Assembly: GCF_000369065.1 (NCBI RefSeq)
Contig: NZ_KB849800.1
Location: 323,999-387,998 of the forward strand
Origin: Acinetobacter haemolyticus CIP 64.3 = MTCC 9819
GTDB taxonomy: Bacteria > Pseudomonadota > Gammaproteobacteria > Pseudomonadales > Moraxellaceae
Reading direction: 5' to 3'
Length of the DNA stretch: 64,000 nt
Below are positions 37,671 through 46,851 of the stretch, piece after piece (position 1 is the first letter of the stretch; every line of letters begins with the position of its first letter). The notes below the pieces were generated by a model, which was given only the letters and a program-made list of their open reading frames with translations, did not search any database and was not told the DNA's origin. Made by a program: the position numbers and the translations under genes.

Positions 37671-38180
37671 ATGACTAATATAATTACATCGGTTCTCAAT
37701 CAAGTAAAAAAGAAAGTTACTCGTCAAGAAAACTATGTGCTAGCTGCTTATGAATGGTTAAAACCTGTTCCGGGCGGATTAAGACTACTTTCTAAAGTTG
37801 TAAGTCGAAAAGCACCATATTTTCAAACAGTTGATCCCATTATTCAGAAATTAGAGCGTAATTATTGCGAAGCAATAATGTCTAAAAATAGAACTGTCGA
37901 AAATCATATTGGAACGGTTCATGTGATTGCAATCTGTAATGGTTTAGAGTTTGTGATGGGAGTATTAACAGAAGCATCTATTCCAGCCCATCTCAGATGG
38001 TTGCCAAAAGGGATGCAGGTCAACTATGTCGCTAAATCTAATTCAGATATTAAACTGATTGCGCGTGTTGAAGATGAATGGAAAGCTGGTGATCTGAATG
38101 TTACGATTGAAGCTTATCGTGAAGACGGAACTATAGTTGTACAAGGTACAATCATGTTATGGGTCACTGAAAAGAAGTAA
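37671..38180 (+). CDS. DUF4442 hot-dog fold protein, thioesterase-like
   Basis: A 169-residue protein resembling DUF4442/PaaI-type hot-dog proteins: an N-terminal helical part, then MSKNRTVENHIGTVHVIAICNGLEFVMGVLTEA, where the HIGTVHV and catalytic-region Glu/Asn sit, and a final beta strand (VVQGTIMLWV). Relatives hydrolyse acyl-CoAs. The substrate is unknown. It is a single gene. Confidence 0.75.
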   Translation: MTNIITSVLNQVKKKVTRQENYVLAAYEWLKPVPGGLRLLSKVVSRKAPYFQTVDPIIQKLERNYCEAIMSKNRTVENHIGTVHVIAICNGLEFVMGVLTEASIPAHLRWLPKGMQVNYVAKSNSDIKLIARVEDEWKAGDLNVTIEAYREDGTIVVQGTIMLWVTEKK

Positions 38181-38405
38181 AACTTCAACACCCAAACAAC
38201 ACCCAAAATCTGTAAGTTAGAAACTCGTTGAGTCGTGTTAAGACTTTGGGTTTCTAAGTCATAACTTAAAAAAACGATGCTGTTTGCAAATAAAGTTGTT
38301 TATCGCTAAAAGTTTAGATGTGTATTGTAAATTTAGAAAAATCTGTATCTATAATTCATCAACCATTTGTTCAAAATAATTGAAAAAGTTTGAGAGTTTA
38401 AATTT

Positions 38406-39224
38406 ATGAAAATGTACCAAGTTGATGCTTTTACCAAAGAACCTTTTAAAGGTAATCCAGCGGCTGTAATCGTTGTGAATGAGTGGTTAGATGAAGCGCT
38501 GATGCAAAATATTGCTTTAGAAAACAATTTGTCTGAAACTGCTTTTGTCAAAAGACAAGATGATGCGAATTATGAAATTCGTTGGTTTTCGCCAACAGAT
38601 GAGGTTGCCTTCTGTGGACATGCGACTTTAGCCAGTGCTTTTGTTTTATTTAAAGATTTCACTACTGTAAAGACGATTCAATTTCATGTGAAAGATTTAG
38701 GAATTTTTATCGTTACTCAAGATGAAGACGGTAAAATTAAAATGAATTTCCCGATTCGTAGAGCCGAGTTGATCACTGACTACCCACAAGTGTTGCGTGA
38801 TGGCTTAACGAAACCGTTTAAGGCTGTGTACCTAAATGCTCAGGCGTATATTGTTGAGTACGAAACTGTGCAAGATGTATTGGATGAGCAACCCAATCTG
38901 GAAAAGCTAAAACAGCTTGGCAAAGTGCGTACAGCGATTACTGCCTCTCAACCAGATGTGGCAATTACAGCAAGAGGTGAAGGACAGTTTGATTGTGTGT
39001 CACGTTATTTCGCGCCTGCGATTGGCATAGATGAGGATCCGGTGACAGGTTCAATCCATACAGCTATTGTTCCACTTTGGGCAGATAAACTGAATCAAAA
39101 GCAATTGGTTGCTTTTCAAGCTTCGAAACGAGGCGGTATTTTAGATTGCGTTATTCAATCTGAAGATCGAATTGAGATTTCGGGCTATGCAAAACTCTAT
39201 ATGCAAGCTGAGCTTAATCTCTAA
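38406..39224 (+). CDS. PhzF family isomerase/epimerase-like protein
   Basis: A 272-residue two-lobed PhzF/DAP-epimerase-fold protein. It starts MKMYQVDAFTKEPFKGNPAAVIV. The catalytic Glu is in NNLSETAFV, and CGHATLASAFVLF and DEDPVTGSIHTAIVPLWADKL follow. PhzF itself isomerises a phenazine precursor, but most bacterial homologues have unknown substrates and there are no phenazine genes here. A single gene with a strong terminator. Confidence 0.9.
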   Translation: MKMYQVDAFTKEPFKGNPAAVIVVNEWLDEALMQNIALENNLSETAFVKRQDDANYEIRWFSPTDEVAFCGHATLASAFVLFKDFTTVKTIQFHVKDLGIFIVTQDEDGKIKMNFPIRRAELITDYPQVLRDGLTKPFKAVYLNAQAYIVEYETVQDVLDEQPNLEKLKQLGKVRTAITASQPDVAITARGEGQFDCVSRYFAPAIGIDEDPVTGSIHTAIVPLWADKLNQKQLVAFQASKRGGILDCVIQSEDRIEISGYAKLYMQAELNL

Positions 39225-39252
39225 AATTTACGTAATCTTAAAACAAATAAAG

Positions 39253-39282
39253 AAAAAAGCTGTTTAATTAAACAGCTTTTTT
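39253..39282. terminator. Bidirectional terminator after the PhzF gene
   Basis: A 30-bp perfect palindrome: AAAAAAGCTGTTTAA followed directly by its complement, ending in six Ts. Confidence 0.92.
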
Positions 39283-39363
39283 CAAAACATAACTATTAAA
39301 AATGCGAATCGTTCTCTACTATAGTTTTTTTATTTAAATCACCAAAAAATACTTGGATAAATT

Positions 39364-42132
39364 ATGTTAACGCGGTTTAAGCAGCTTACTCTCTCTCTTT
39401 GTTTGATCGGGTTGAGTGCGACGTCTTGGTCTCAAGCGGTACTCGTAAAAAGTGAAAGAAATATTGAAGAATATAAATTAGATAACGGTTTTAGAGTTAT
39501 TCTGGCACCAAATGAAAAAGAAAATAAAGTCTATGTAAACACAGTTTATTTGACGGGTTCATTGAACGATCCTAAGGGCAAGGGCGGTCTTGCACACTTA
39601 TTAGAGCATTTGGCATTTAAAGGTACGGTCAATGTTAAAGGCGATGAGTTTCAGCGCCGTTTGGATCAATACACGCTAATGACTAATGCCAGCACTGATT
39701 ATTATTCAACCAAGTATATTAATATTGTTCGTCCTGAGAAAAATGCGCTGAATGAAATTCTATACCTCGAAGCTGAGCGTATGGATAAGTTGGTTCTACA
39801 GGAAAAATTTGTTCCAGCCGAAATTGAGATTGTAAAGCGTGAACGTGAGATCCGTATGGATCAACCTTTTGCGGTGTTGATGGATCAAATGTTGAAAGCA
39901 GCTTACGGCAATCAATATCTTGGGCGTTTGCCAATTGGTGATCTTGCTGAGTTGAAATCAATCAATATGAGTGAGTTGAATCAGTTTTACAGAACGTGGT
40001 ATGCACCGAATAATGCAATCATGGTGATTTCTGGAAAATTTGATAAAGCCGAAGTGCTGAAAAAAATTGACCAGCATTTTAGCCCAATTCCAGCGAGACC
40101 CGTGCCTGCACCAGTGCAAGTTCCAGTATTAGATAGTACCAAGATCAAACAACGTCAGTTCAGTGTAGAAAAGGGAAGTGACCTCGCCAAGTTTCATATT
40201 TACATGAATGGAAAAAATAGCGATATCGCACCTGCTTTAGCGCTTGCACCAGGATTATTTACTTTACAGCCAAGCGGTAGTCTATATAAAAGTATGGTTG
40301 AAACAGGGATAAGTACTGCTGTTCAATCAACAACATGGCTGGATCAGGATTTCAATCTTGTGTTTATGGGGGCAATTTATGCGCCGAATCATGACGAGAA
40401 GCAAGTGAGTGAAGCCTTAACAACGGGTGTTGAGAAAAAACAAGCTTTTAGAGAAGTCGAACTACAGCGTCTCAAAAATATCACCCAGAATGCAGCCGAT
40501 ACCATTGCCAATGATGCGGTCGCATTAGGTTCGCGTTTAAGCGATTATGCAGTAACTTCGCATGGCCAGTGGGATCGTTATTTTAAAGATTTACAAGCGA
40601 TTCAAGCACTCAAAGTTGATGAATTAAATACGACTCTCAAACAGTTTTTAGTGCCTGAACATCGTGTTTCTGGTGATATCCGACCTACGCCAGAAGATCA
40701 GAAAAAGGCAATGACGCTGAGCGAGGAAAAGCAGCCCAAAACTTTAGATCAGACGAATGAAGTGGCTGAACCACTTAAGGACGTGAAAGTTTATCAGCAA
40801 GAAGTGGCACAGTTTGTTGAACAGTCAGCACAGCAATTGCAGAAAAACGAACAGAAGATTCAACGTGGTCAGTTGAAAAATGGCATTCGTTACGCACTTT
40901 ATCCAACGTCAACACGTGATGATAAAACCTATGCCACGATTAGTTTAGATTTTGGTGATGAAAAGGCGCTATTTGGAAAGGCAACAACCTTAGATTTAGC
41001 GAGTTATTTGATGTTACGTGGTTCTGAAAAACATACTTTGCAGGAAATTACGGATAAGGCGATTGCTGCGAGTGGCGGGGCATCCGTGAGTTCAAATGGC
41101 AACGGTTTAACCATCGTTATACAGGCGAAAAAAGATAAATTTGAAGATTTCTTCAGTTTTATCGTGGATGTGTTAAAGCAGCCAAAGTTTGCCCAAACAG
41201 AGTTTGATCTAGCTAAGAATCAAAGTTTATCGGCATTGGATCGTCCGTATACTGAACCCGCAGTCGTGGCATCGATGACTTTATCTCGTGTGTTAGAAAT
41301 CTATCAGCCGGGAGATTTACGTTACCACTTTGAGCCTGAACTTGCGAAGAAGCAGTTGAATGAAGCGACACAAGCACAAGTTAAGCAGTTTTACGATCAG
41401 TTCTTTGAAACGAACTACGCTCAAATTGCGATCACAGGTGACTTTGATGCAAAGAAAATGAAAAAGACTTTGCAGAAAACCTTTGGGTCTTGGAAAGCAA
41501 AACAACCTTTCCGTAAAGTTACTGGACAATATACGGAATATAAAGCACAGAAAATTCATGCGCTATCTGAACAGCGTGAATTTGGAAGCTATCAAAGTAT
41601 TTTAGCGATTCCGGTTGGTTCTTATCATCCAGATGCACCTGCTTTAATTGTGCTTAGTCATATTTTAGGTAACTCGCAACTTTCTTCGCGTTTAGCGCAA
41701 GAATTACGAGAGAAAAATGCATTGGTCTATGGATTTGGGAGTGGTTTAGACCTAGATCCTGATATCGATGATGGTACTTTAAGTATCACCGCCAACTATA
41801 CGGCAGGTCGTTCTGGCCAAGTCTCTCAGTCAGTTCACAAAGTACTGAATGATTTACTCAGCAAAGGTGTAACAGCGCAAGAAGTGGAAGCAGCTAAGGC
41901 TGATATCATGAAAAAACGAGTGACTGCACTAGAAGATGAACGCCGTATTCACGGTATGTTGACTTCGCAATTAGAACGTAATAAAACGCTATTGGATCGA
42001 GCGGTGCGTGACCAAGAATTTGCCAAGCTAAGTAAAGATGATGTAGATCGTGTCATTAAAAAATACATTAAACTTGAGCATTTCGTTGAGGTGATGGCTG
42101 ATCAATATGGTCAGGCTCAAGATCCTCGTTGA
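39364..42132 (+). CDS. Periplasmic M16 family zinc peptidase
   Basis: A 922-residue protein with a signal peptide (first about 25 residues, cleaved near SWSQA). It has the inverted zinc motif HLLEH at residues 78-82 with downstream Glu residues (EIEIVKREREIRMDQP). Four M16-type domains are arranged as an active half and an inactive half that lacks HxxEH (from about 500). It resembles pitrilysin-like processing peptidases of proteobacteria that degrade small peptides in the envelope. A single gene. Confidence 0.92.
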   Translation: MLTRFKQLTLSLCLIGLSATSWSQAVLVKSERNIEEYKLDNGFRVILAPNEKENKVYVNTVYLTGSLNDPKGKGGLAHLLEHLAFKGTVNVKGDEFQRRLDQYTLMTNASTDYYSTKYINIVRPEKNALNEILYLEAERMDKLVLQEKFVPAEIEIVKREREIRMDQPFAVLMDQMLKAAYGNQYLGRLPIGDLAELKSINMSELNQFYRTWYAPNNAIMVISGKFDKAEVLKKIDQHFSPIPARPVPAPVQVPVLDSTKIKQRQFSVEKGSDLAKFHIYMNGKNSDIAPALALAPGLFTLQPSGSLYKSMVETGISTAVQSTTWLDQDFNLVFMGAIYAPNHDEKQVSEALTTGVEKKQAFREVELQRLKNITQNAADTIANDAVALGSRLSDYAVTSHGQWDRYFKDLQAIQALKVDELNTTLKQFLVPEHRVSGDIRPTPEDQKKAMTLSEEKQPKTLDQTNEVAEPLKDVKVYQQEVAQFVEQSAQQLQKNEQKIQRGQLKNGIRYALYPTSTRDDKTYATISLDFGDEKALFGKATTLDLASYLMLRGSEKHTLQEITDKAIAASGGASVSSNGNGLTIVIQAKKDKFEDFFSFIVDVLKQPKFAQTEFDLAKNQSLSALDRPYTEPAVVASMTLSRVLEIYQPGDLRYHFEPELAKKQLNEATQAQVKQFYDQFFETNYAQIAITGDFDAKKMKKTLQKTFGSWKAKQPFRKVTGQYTEYKAQKIHALSEQREFGSYQSILAIPVGSYHPDAPALIVLSHILGNSQLSSRLAQELREKNALVYGFGSGLDLDPDIDDGTLSITANYTAGRSGQVSQSVHKVLNDLLSKGVTAQEVEAAKADIMKKRVTALEDERRIHGMLTSQLERNKTLLDRAVRDQEFAKLSKDDVDRVIKKYIKLEHFVEVMADQYGQAQDPR

Positions 42133-42297
42133 TAGGGATCTCCTCACTTTGATGGTGGTTTTTTAAAAAATCTGTGCTTTCATGGTTGAAGTTAGATTTA
42201 AATTCACATGCTTGAATTCTTGTTGCTCGTCATATTAGAAGACAAGCTAATCCAATGCATGTGAAGTGTTTTCATTGATAAGGAAAAGGGGAGTAGC

Positions 42298-43263
42298 ATG
42301 GCTTTTGCTGTGATCGCGGTGATTGTTGGACTGATTTTATTGGTCTGGAGTGCTGATAAGTTTATTGATGGTGCTTCAGCCACTGCGGGTCACTTAGGTA
42401 TGCCGCCCTTGCTAGTTGGGATGATTATTGTCGGATTTGGTACATCAGCACCCGAAATTGTTGTCTCGGTTATGGCTGCTATTGATGGAAACCCAGGGCT
42501 AGCATTGGGGAATGCTTATGGTTCAAATATTGCAAATATTGCTTTGATTCTTGGGGTGACTGCATTAATTCATCCGATTATGGTGCAATCTGCGGTTGTA
42601 CGTAAAGAATTGCCAATATTATTGTTAGTCACCGCAATCTGTATCTTACAAATTTTTGATGAGATGCTCAGCCGAATTGATGCAGTGTTAATGCTTTTGA
42701 TGCTGGTCTTATATATGGGCTGGTCGATTTGGCAAGGCATGCGAAGTCAAAGTGATGTATTGAGTCATGAGTTCAACACCGATCTACAAAGCAAACAAAC
42801 ACCATTAAAGACTTCGATTTTTCAGCTTTTATTTGGTTTGATTATCTTAGTGATTAGTTCACGCTTATTGGTTTGGGGGGCGGTAGAAATTGCACAAGCC
42901 TTTGGTGTGAGTGATTTGATTATAGGCTTAACCGTGGTTGCAATTGGTACTTCTTTACCAGAGCTGGCTTCTTCGATCGCAGCAGCACGCAAAGGTGAGT
43001 TAGATATTGCGATAGGTAATGTGATCGGTTCCAATATGTTTAACACGCTTGCTGTTGTCGGTTTAGCAGGGGTGATTCATCCTACAGTCGTGCCACAAGA
43101 GGTGTTACATCGTGACATGGTGGTAATGGGTGCACTGACTCTAAGCCTATTGATATTTACACTGAGCTTTAAAGGAAGAGGGCGAATCGGACGTGTTAAG
43201 GGCGGAGTGTGGTTATTCAGCTTCGTTGCTTATACCGCATATTTGGTGAATACCGCATTCTAA
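42298..43263 (+). CDS. Calcium/sodium antiporter (CaCA family, YrbG-like)
   Basis: A 321-residue membrane protein with about ten helices in two inverted halves. Each half carries an alpha-repeat: GFGTSAPEIVVSVMAA ... GNAYGSNIANIALILG and AIGTSLPELASSIAA ... GNVIGSNMFNTLAVVG. This is the YrbG/CaxA-type K+-independent exchanger layout. A GGGGAGTAGC region precedes the ATG. The ions moved are inferred from the family. Confidence 0.93.
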   Translation: MAFAVIAVIVGLILLVWSADKFIDGASATAGHLGMPPLLVGMIIVGFGTSAPEIVVSVMAAIDGNPGLALGNAYGSNIANIALILGVTALIHPIMVQSAVVRKELPILLLVTAICILQIFDEMLSRIDAVLMLLMLVLYMGWSIWQGMRSQSDVLSHEFNTDLQSKQTPLKTSIFQLLFGLIILVISSRLLVWGAVEIAQAFGVSDLIIGLTVVAIGTSLPELASSIAAARKGELDIAIGNVIGSNMFNTLAVVGLAGVIHPTVVPQEVLHRDMVVMGALTLSLLIFTLSFKGRGRIGRVKGGVWLFSFVAYTAYLVNTAF

Positions 43264-43271
43264 TTAAAAAA

Positions 43272-43305
43272 GATAAAGGCATTGAGATACTCAATGCCTT
43301 TTATC
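43272..43305. terminator. Bidirectional terminator between antiporter and DUF3144 genes
   Basis: A GATAAAGGCATTGAG/CTCAATGCCTTTTATC stem with a 3-base loop, serving both convergent genes. Confidence 0.9.
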
Positions 43306-43323
43306 GATTCGACCTACAAAGGA

Positions 43324-43710
43324 TTATTTGTGGTCATGTTTATGAGTGTGGAAATCTTCGTTTTTGCGGAAACGTAAATAGTTATCAAACTGCTCACAAT
43401 ATTCGTCAAAGTTATCTTCTAACATCATTTGAAATTGTTGCAGTAAATATGACATGACTTGCTCTTTCGCTTCTTGCATTTCATTGCCATCTTTAAAATT
43501 ATTTGCTGCGACCCATGTGTTAAAACGGGCAGTGGCAAATAGCATTGCTGCACTCACTTGACCACGTAACTCTTCTGGTTTTGCTGTTTGTCCTTTTGGT
43601 GGACGGCAAAATTCATTGGCGAGTTTAATAAATTCATCTGCACGCTCAAAAAATACCGCATTTAAAGCTTCTTCTTCAGTTACATCAGTCGCATTAATTT
43701 TTTGAGACAT
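43324..43710 (-). CDS. DUF3144 domain protein
   Basis: A 128-residue acidic, helical protein. It starts at the ATG at 43708-43710 (GGAAAAGAAC upstream). Longer in-frame starts would overlap the divergent promoter region. It contains the family segment FFERADEFIKLANEFCRPPKG and ends in a His-rich tail (HTHKHDHK). Function is unknown. It is divergent from the gene at 43814. Confidence 0.85.
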   Translation of the reverse strand: MSQKINATDVTEEEALNAVFFERADEFIKLANEFCRPPKGQTAKPEELRGQVSAAMLFATARFNTWVAANNFKDGNEMQEAKEQVMSYLLQQFQMMLEDNFDEYCEQFDNYLRFRKNEDFHTHKHDHK

Positions 43711-43813
43711 GTTCTTTTCCAACAAAACTAGATTAGACATTATAGACAAAGCCTTGCATAAACAAAACCGTTGTCTTAATCTAAAATAGCCTAAGTAAAT
43801 TAGAATAATCAAA

Positions 43814-44446
43814 ATGTCAGATGCAATCGAGATTCAAAGTCTAAAAACCGATATTGCTTTACTGCGTCAGCATATTCATCCACCTCAACATTTGCAGCAT
43901 GTAGAAGGGTTGCCGATATATTACGGCTTAAAAGAGGAAGTGGATGCATATTATCGTCAATGGCAACCTTTGATTGAAAGAGCGCAGCAACTTTGTCAGC
44001 CATTTATGCAAGATGAGGTTATTGATGCCATTCACTTACCCAGTCATTTAAATTTGCCGTTGTTTTTCTTTCATGTAGATCGGATTCGGATCAATAAAAC
44101 TCGTGCAAAAGAATCTAAAACTTTTCGAGGCGTGGCGGCATTAGTGGAAAAATGCGGACAGTTTGATACCGATCAAATTTTTGCGATGCAAGCGTGGTTA
44201 GAGAGCGATGATACCGCAGCTTTGGTGGCTCATCGTGAGTTTATCGATTTACGCACATATGTGTTTCAGCATGGGCAAAGTGAATACACGCGCACCCGTT
44301 TTTATATGAATGGCATGATTCTCAGTGTAGAGCCACATTTTAAATTGGTGGATGCGCGGGATAAGCCACGCAAGCAGCGCAATGATAGTTATAGTGATCC
44401 AATTGCTTATAATGGTACGTGGAAGGTTTTTGGGAAATATAGGTAA
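43814..44446 (+). CDS. Hypothetical cytoplasmic protein
   Basis: A 210-residue protein that I do not recognise. No signal or membrane helix. It is rich in aromatic and charged residues, with YYGLKEEVDAYYRQWQP, FFHVDRIRINKTRAKESKTF and a C-terminal FYMNGMILSVEPHFKLVDARDK. Divergent from the DUF3144 gene with about 100 bases between the starts. No terminator is evident before the hairpin cluster at 44551. Confidence 0.8.
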   Translation: MSDAIEIQSLKTDIALLRQHIHPPQHLQHVEGLPIYYGLKEEVDAYYRQWQPLIERAQQLCQPFMQDEVIDAIHLPSHLNLPLFFFHVDRIRINKTRAKESKTFRGVAALVEKCGQFDTDQIFAMQAWLESDDTAALVAHREFIDLRTYVFQHGQSEYTRTRFYMNGMILSVEPHFKLVDARDKPRKQRNDSYSDPIAYNGTWKVFGKYR

Positions 44447-44550
44447 ATGATTTAAGGCAAATAAATACTTTGAAACGCTAATTTTTAATAAAAATATCAG
44501 CACAGCCACAAATGCTATATAAAGTTTTAATGTTTTCGCGTAGGCGATTT

Positions 44551-44645
44551 CCTACTTTGTTTTCGGACAAAGTAGGCAAAACCATTTGTTTGACTGACGG
44601 TGCATCCTTGCTACCGCAGTCAAACAGGCGGCATCCATGCCGCCT
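44551..44645. repeat. Cluster of three adjacent strong hairpins
   Basis: CCTACTTTGT/ACAAAGTAGG (44551-44576, 10 bp); GTTTGACTG-A-CGGT/ACCG-CAGTCAAAC (44588-44625, 13 bp with a one-base bulge); AGGCGGCAT/ATGCCGCCT (44626-44645, 9 bp with a CC loop). They occupy a 269-base gap between convergent genes that otherwise holds nothing coding. Possible dispersed intergenic repeat, small RNA or double terminator. Confidence 0.6.
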
Positions 44646-44715
44646 AGCACGATCATAAATATCTGTTATAGATAAAAATGATTTAGGAGGTTTTCCAAAA
44701 ATATAAGAGAAAATT

Positions 44716-46164
44716 TTACTCCCAAAAATTATCTTTAGCCGATAAATCTTGTAGTTTCTTTGCCGCCTTCTTAGCAACATGAGGTTGTTGCGCTTTGACC
44801 CAACCTAAGGCAAATAAAAACTGTGGTTGTTTTGATGCATATTGTTCAAATAGATGTTCTGCAACAAACAGATCATTGTAGAAACCTAAATATTCCTGAA
44901 TCGGTTGTAATTTATTCAGAAACTTTTGAACTTCTTTTTCTGGATAAAGCCCAGTAATAAAGTCGATGCAATAACGCAATTGTTTTACTCGTTTTCGTGT
45001 ACGGTGTTGTTGCTCTACTGGAAGTTCTGAAAATACCGAGGTATCTTTCAAAATCTTTTGATAGAGTGAAGTTAAGCTTTTCGCAACTTGTTTCGATAAC
45101 TTCGTTGTTGATTCATTTTCACTATAGATAAAGCTAAACAACGATAAAAATAGCTGTGTTGTTTTAACACTGCTTAATGGTTTGGAAATATTCGTTTTAG
45201 CTGAACTTGGAAATGAGAAGTCAAAATCAGATACAGCTTTAATCAATGGAATGACGGATGCTTGAATCGCATCTTGATCTCTTGATTGACCCAATGCTTG
45301 AAAAATCTCTGTCAGGTCATTTTGCCAAATTGGATCAAGTTGCTCTGTCCAATGAGAAAAATGTTTGAGTGCTGAACGTAAACGACGTATGCCAACGCGC
45401 GCTTGGTGTATATGATCTGCTTCAGCTACCTCGCCAGCAATTGCGTCAGCATTAGGTAGGATTTGATTTAAGCAGTTTTCAATAATCAGTTTGATCGCTT
45501 GCTCAGCAGAAAAGTCTGATTGAAGTTGTAATGTTTTGGCTTTAGTTGCTGGTGAAACTTTTTTCCCCATTGCCAATAAATTACCTCGTTCAGCTTTACT
45601 ACGTACATCGAGCCATAATTGATATTTTTCGACTAAGTGATTCGAGAAAATAATTAAATCGCGGGCTGAACCTTGTTTTAACTCACATTCTACTTCACAG
45701 ATTTTTGCAGTGTCCTTGGCGGTTCGAATTTCACCATCATCTAAACAGACTTCGATTTTTGAACCTTGAAATTCAAAGGTGTGAAAGGTGCGCTCCACAT
45801 CAGTTTGAAATTGCAATTCTAGTGGAGCGAGTGGATCTCCTAATAGGTCTTTTAAAATACTTTGTATAGCTGGATAATTTTCATAAAGAGATAAATCTAA
45901 AACAGGTTCTTGTTCACATTTACCCAGTTCAATATCTTCTTCGATGCGTTGTAAATGGTTTTTACTTGCTGCTTTAAAGGTCTGTACCCAATGTTCCCCT
46001 TCTTGACGCAAACGGATTGCGACATAGTTTTTTGCTAAAGTTCGATCAGCAGTATCGTAGTATTTGGCTTGTAGACGAATTTTTTGAGCTTTCTGCTTAT
46101 TTAATGCCAATAACACACTTTTTTTCTTAGATGCAGGAAGTTGAAATTTAAGTTCTATTTCCAT
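44716..46164 (-). CDS. CYTH-CHAD domain protein (inorganic triphosphatase/polyphosphate-binding type)
   Basis: The protein has 482 residues from the ATG at 46162-46164, where the protein opens with MEIELKF, the ExExK motif that defines CYTH triphosphate-tunnel enzymes. The longer ORF upstream is non-coding. CYTH spans about 1-200. A CHAD helical domain spans about 225-480 with repeated His/Arg/Lys positions (HQARVGIRRLRSALKHF, RTRKRVKQLRYCIDF) that bind polyphosphate. Such proteins hydrolyse inorganic triphosphate or associate with polyphosphate granules. ppk1 is in the same window but 38 kb away. Confidence 0.88.
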   Translation of the reverse strand: MEIELKFQLPASKKKSVLLALNKQKAQKIRLQAKYYDTADRTLAKNYVAIRLRQEGEHWVQTFKAASKNHLQRIEEDIELGKCEQEPVLDLSLYENYPAIQSILKDLLGDPLAPLELQFQTDVERTFHTFEFQGSKIEVCLDDGEIRTAKDTAKICEVECELKQGSARDLIIFSNHLVEKYQLWLDVRSKAERGNLLAMGKKVSPATKAKTLQLQSDFSAEQAIKLIIENCLNQILPNADAIAGEVAEADHIHQARVGIRRLRSALKHFSHWTEQLDPIWQNDLTEIFQALGQSRDQDAIQASVIPLIKAVSDFDFSFPSSAKTNISKPLSSVKTTQLFLSLFSFIYSENESTTKLSKQVAKSLTSLYQKILKDTSVFSELPVEQQHRTRKRVKQLRYCIDFITGLYPEKEVQKFLNKLQPIQEYLGFYNDLFVAEHLFEQYASKQPQFLFALGWVKAQQPHVAKKAAKKLQDLSAKDNFWE

Positions 46165-46362
46165 GTGGAGATGACTCCTGACCGTTAGAATGAATAAGTT
46201 TATGATTGAGTATAACCTAAACACAAGTTGAGCAATTATGCTGAAAAAGGCTATTTTCCTTGTAGGACATGGTTCAGTATATCGTATTATCTTACATGAC
46301 TTTATTTTGTACAAAAAATGCAGTACCGTGTGCAGAGAGGACAGGATTAGGATGATCAATAA

Positions 46363-46734
46363 ATGAATGCACCAGCAAATTTAGCGAAGCCAGTAGAATT
46401 CACTTTACCGATAAAAGATTACAATGAGTTTTATCGCTTTTACTTAACCGAGCATCGCAGTATGGCGAGTCGACGTTTGCATGTAGCAGGCAGTTCGATT
46501 GGTTTATATTTTTGGAGTAAAGCGATTCGCCAGCGTAAGGCTAAATATTTGGCTTATGGCTTATTGTCTGGTTATGCGTGTGCTTGGGTTGGACATTTTT
46601 TCTTTGAACATAATAAGCCTGCAAGTTTTAAGCAACCACTTTATAGTTTTATCTCTGATTGGCGGATGTTGTCCGATGTGGTTCGTGGTCGCCTGAGTTT
46701 GATTGATCGTAAGTTTGATAAGATTGATTCTTAA
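46363..46734 (+). CDS. DUF962 / Mpo1-like membrane protein
   Basis: A 123-residue protein with one or two hydrophobic helices. It has the conserved YLTEHRSMASRRLHVAGSSIGLY and WVGHFFFEHNKPASFKQPLYSFISDWRM blocks, whose histidines match the metal-binding His of Mpo1-like dioxygenases acting on 2-hydroxy fatty acids. It lies just upstream of the CRISPR-Cas operon but is separated from it by a terminator, so it is unlikely to be part of it. Confidence 0.8.
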   Translation: MNAPANLAKPVEFTLPIKDYNEFYRFYLTEHRSMASRRLHVAGSSIGLYFWSKAIRQRKAKYLAYGLLSGYACAWVGHFFFEHNKPASFKQPLYSFISDWRMLSDVVRGRLSLIDRKFDKIDS

Positions 46735-46786
46735 ATTTTTGCTAATCTTTCAAAGGAATAAAGTTAAAACGACATGATATGTCGCT

Positions 46787-46808
46787 AAGCTGCTTCGGCA
46801 GCTTTTTT
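46787..46808 (+). terminator. Terminator between DUF962 gene and cas1
   Basis: An AAGCTGC/GCAGCTT stem with a TTCG tetraloop and a T-run. It leaves only about 45 bases for the cas promoter and leader. Confidence 0.9.
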
Positions 46809-46851
46809 ATTACCAAATGTTCAAGTAGTATAAGAAAAAAAAAGAGAAATC

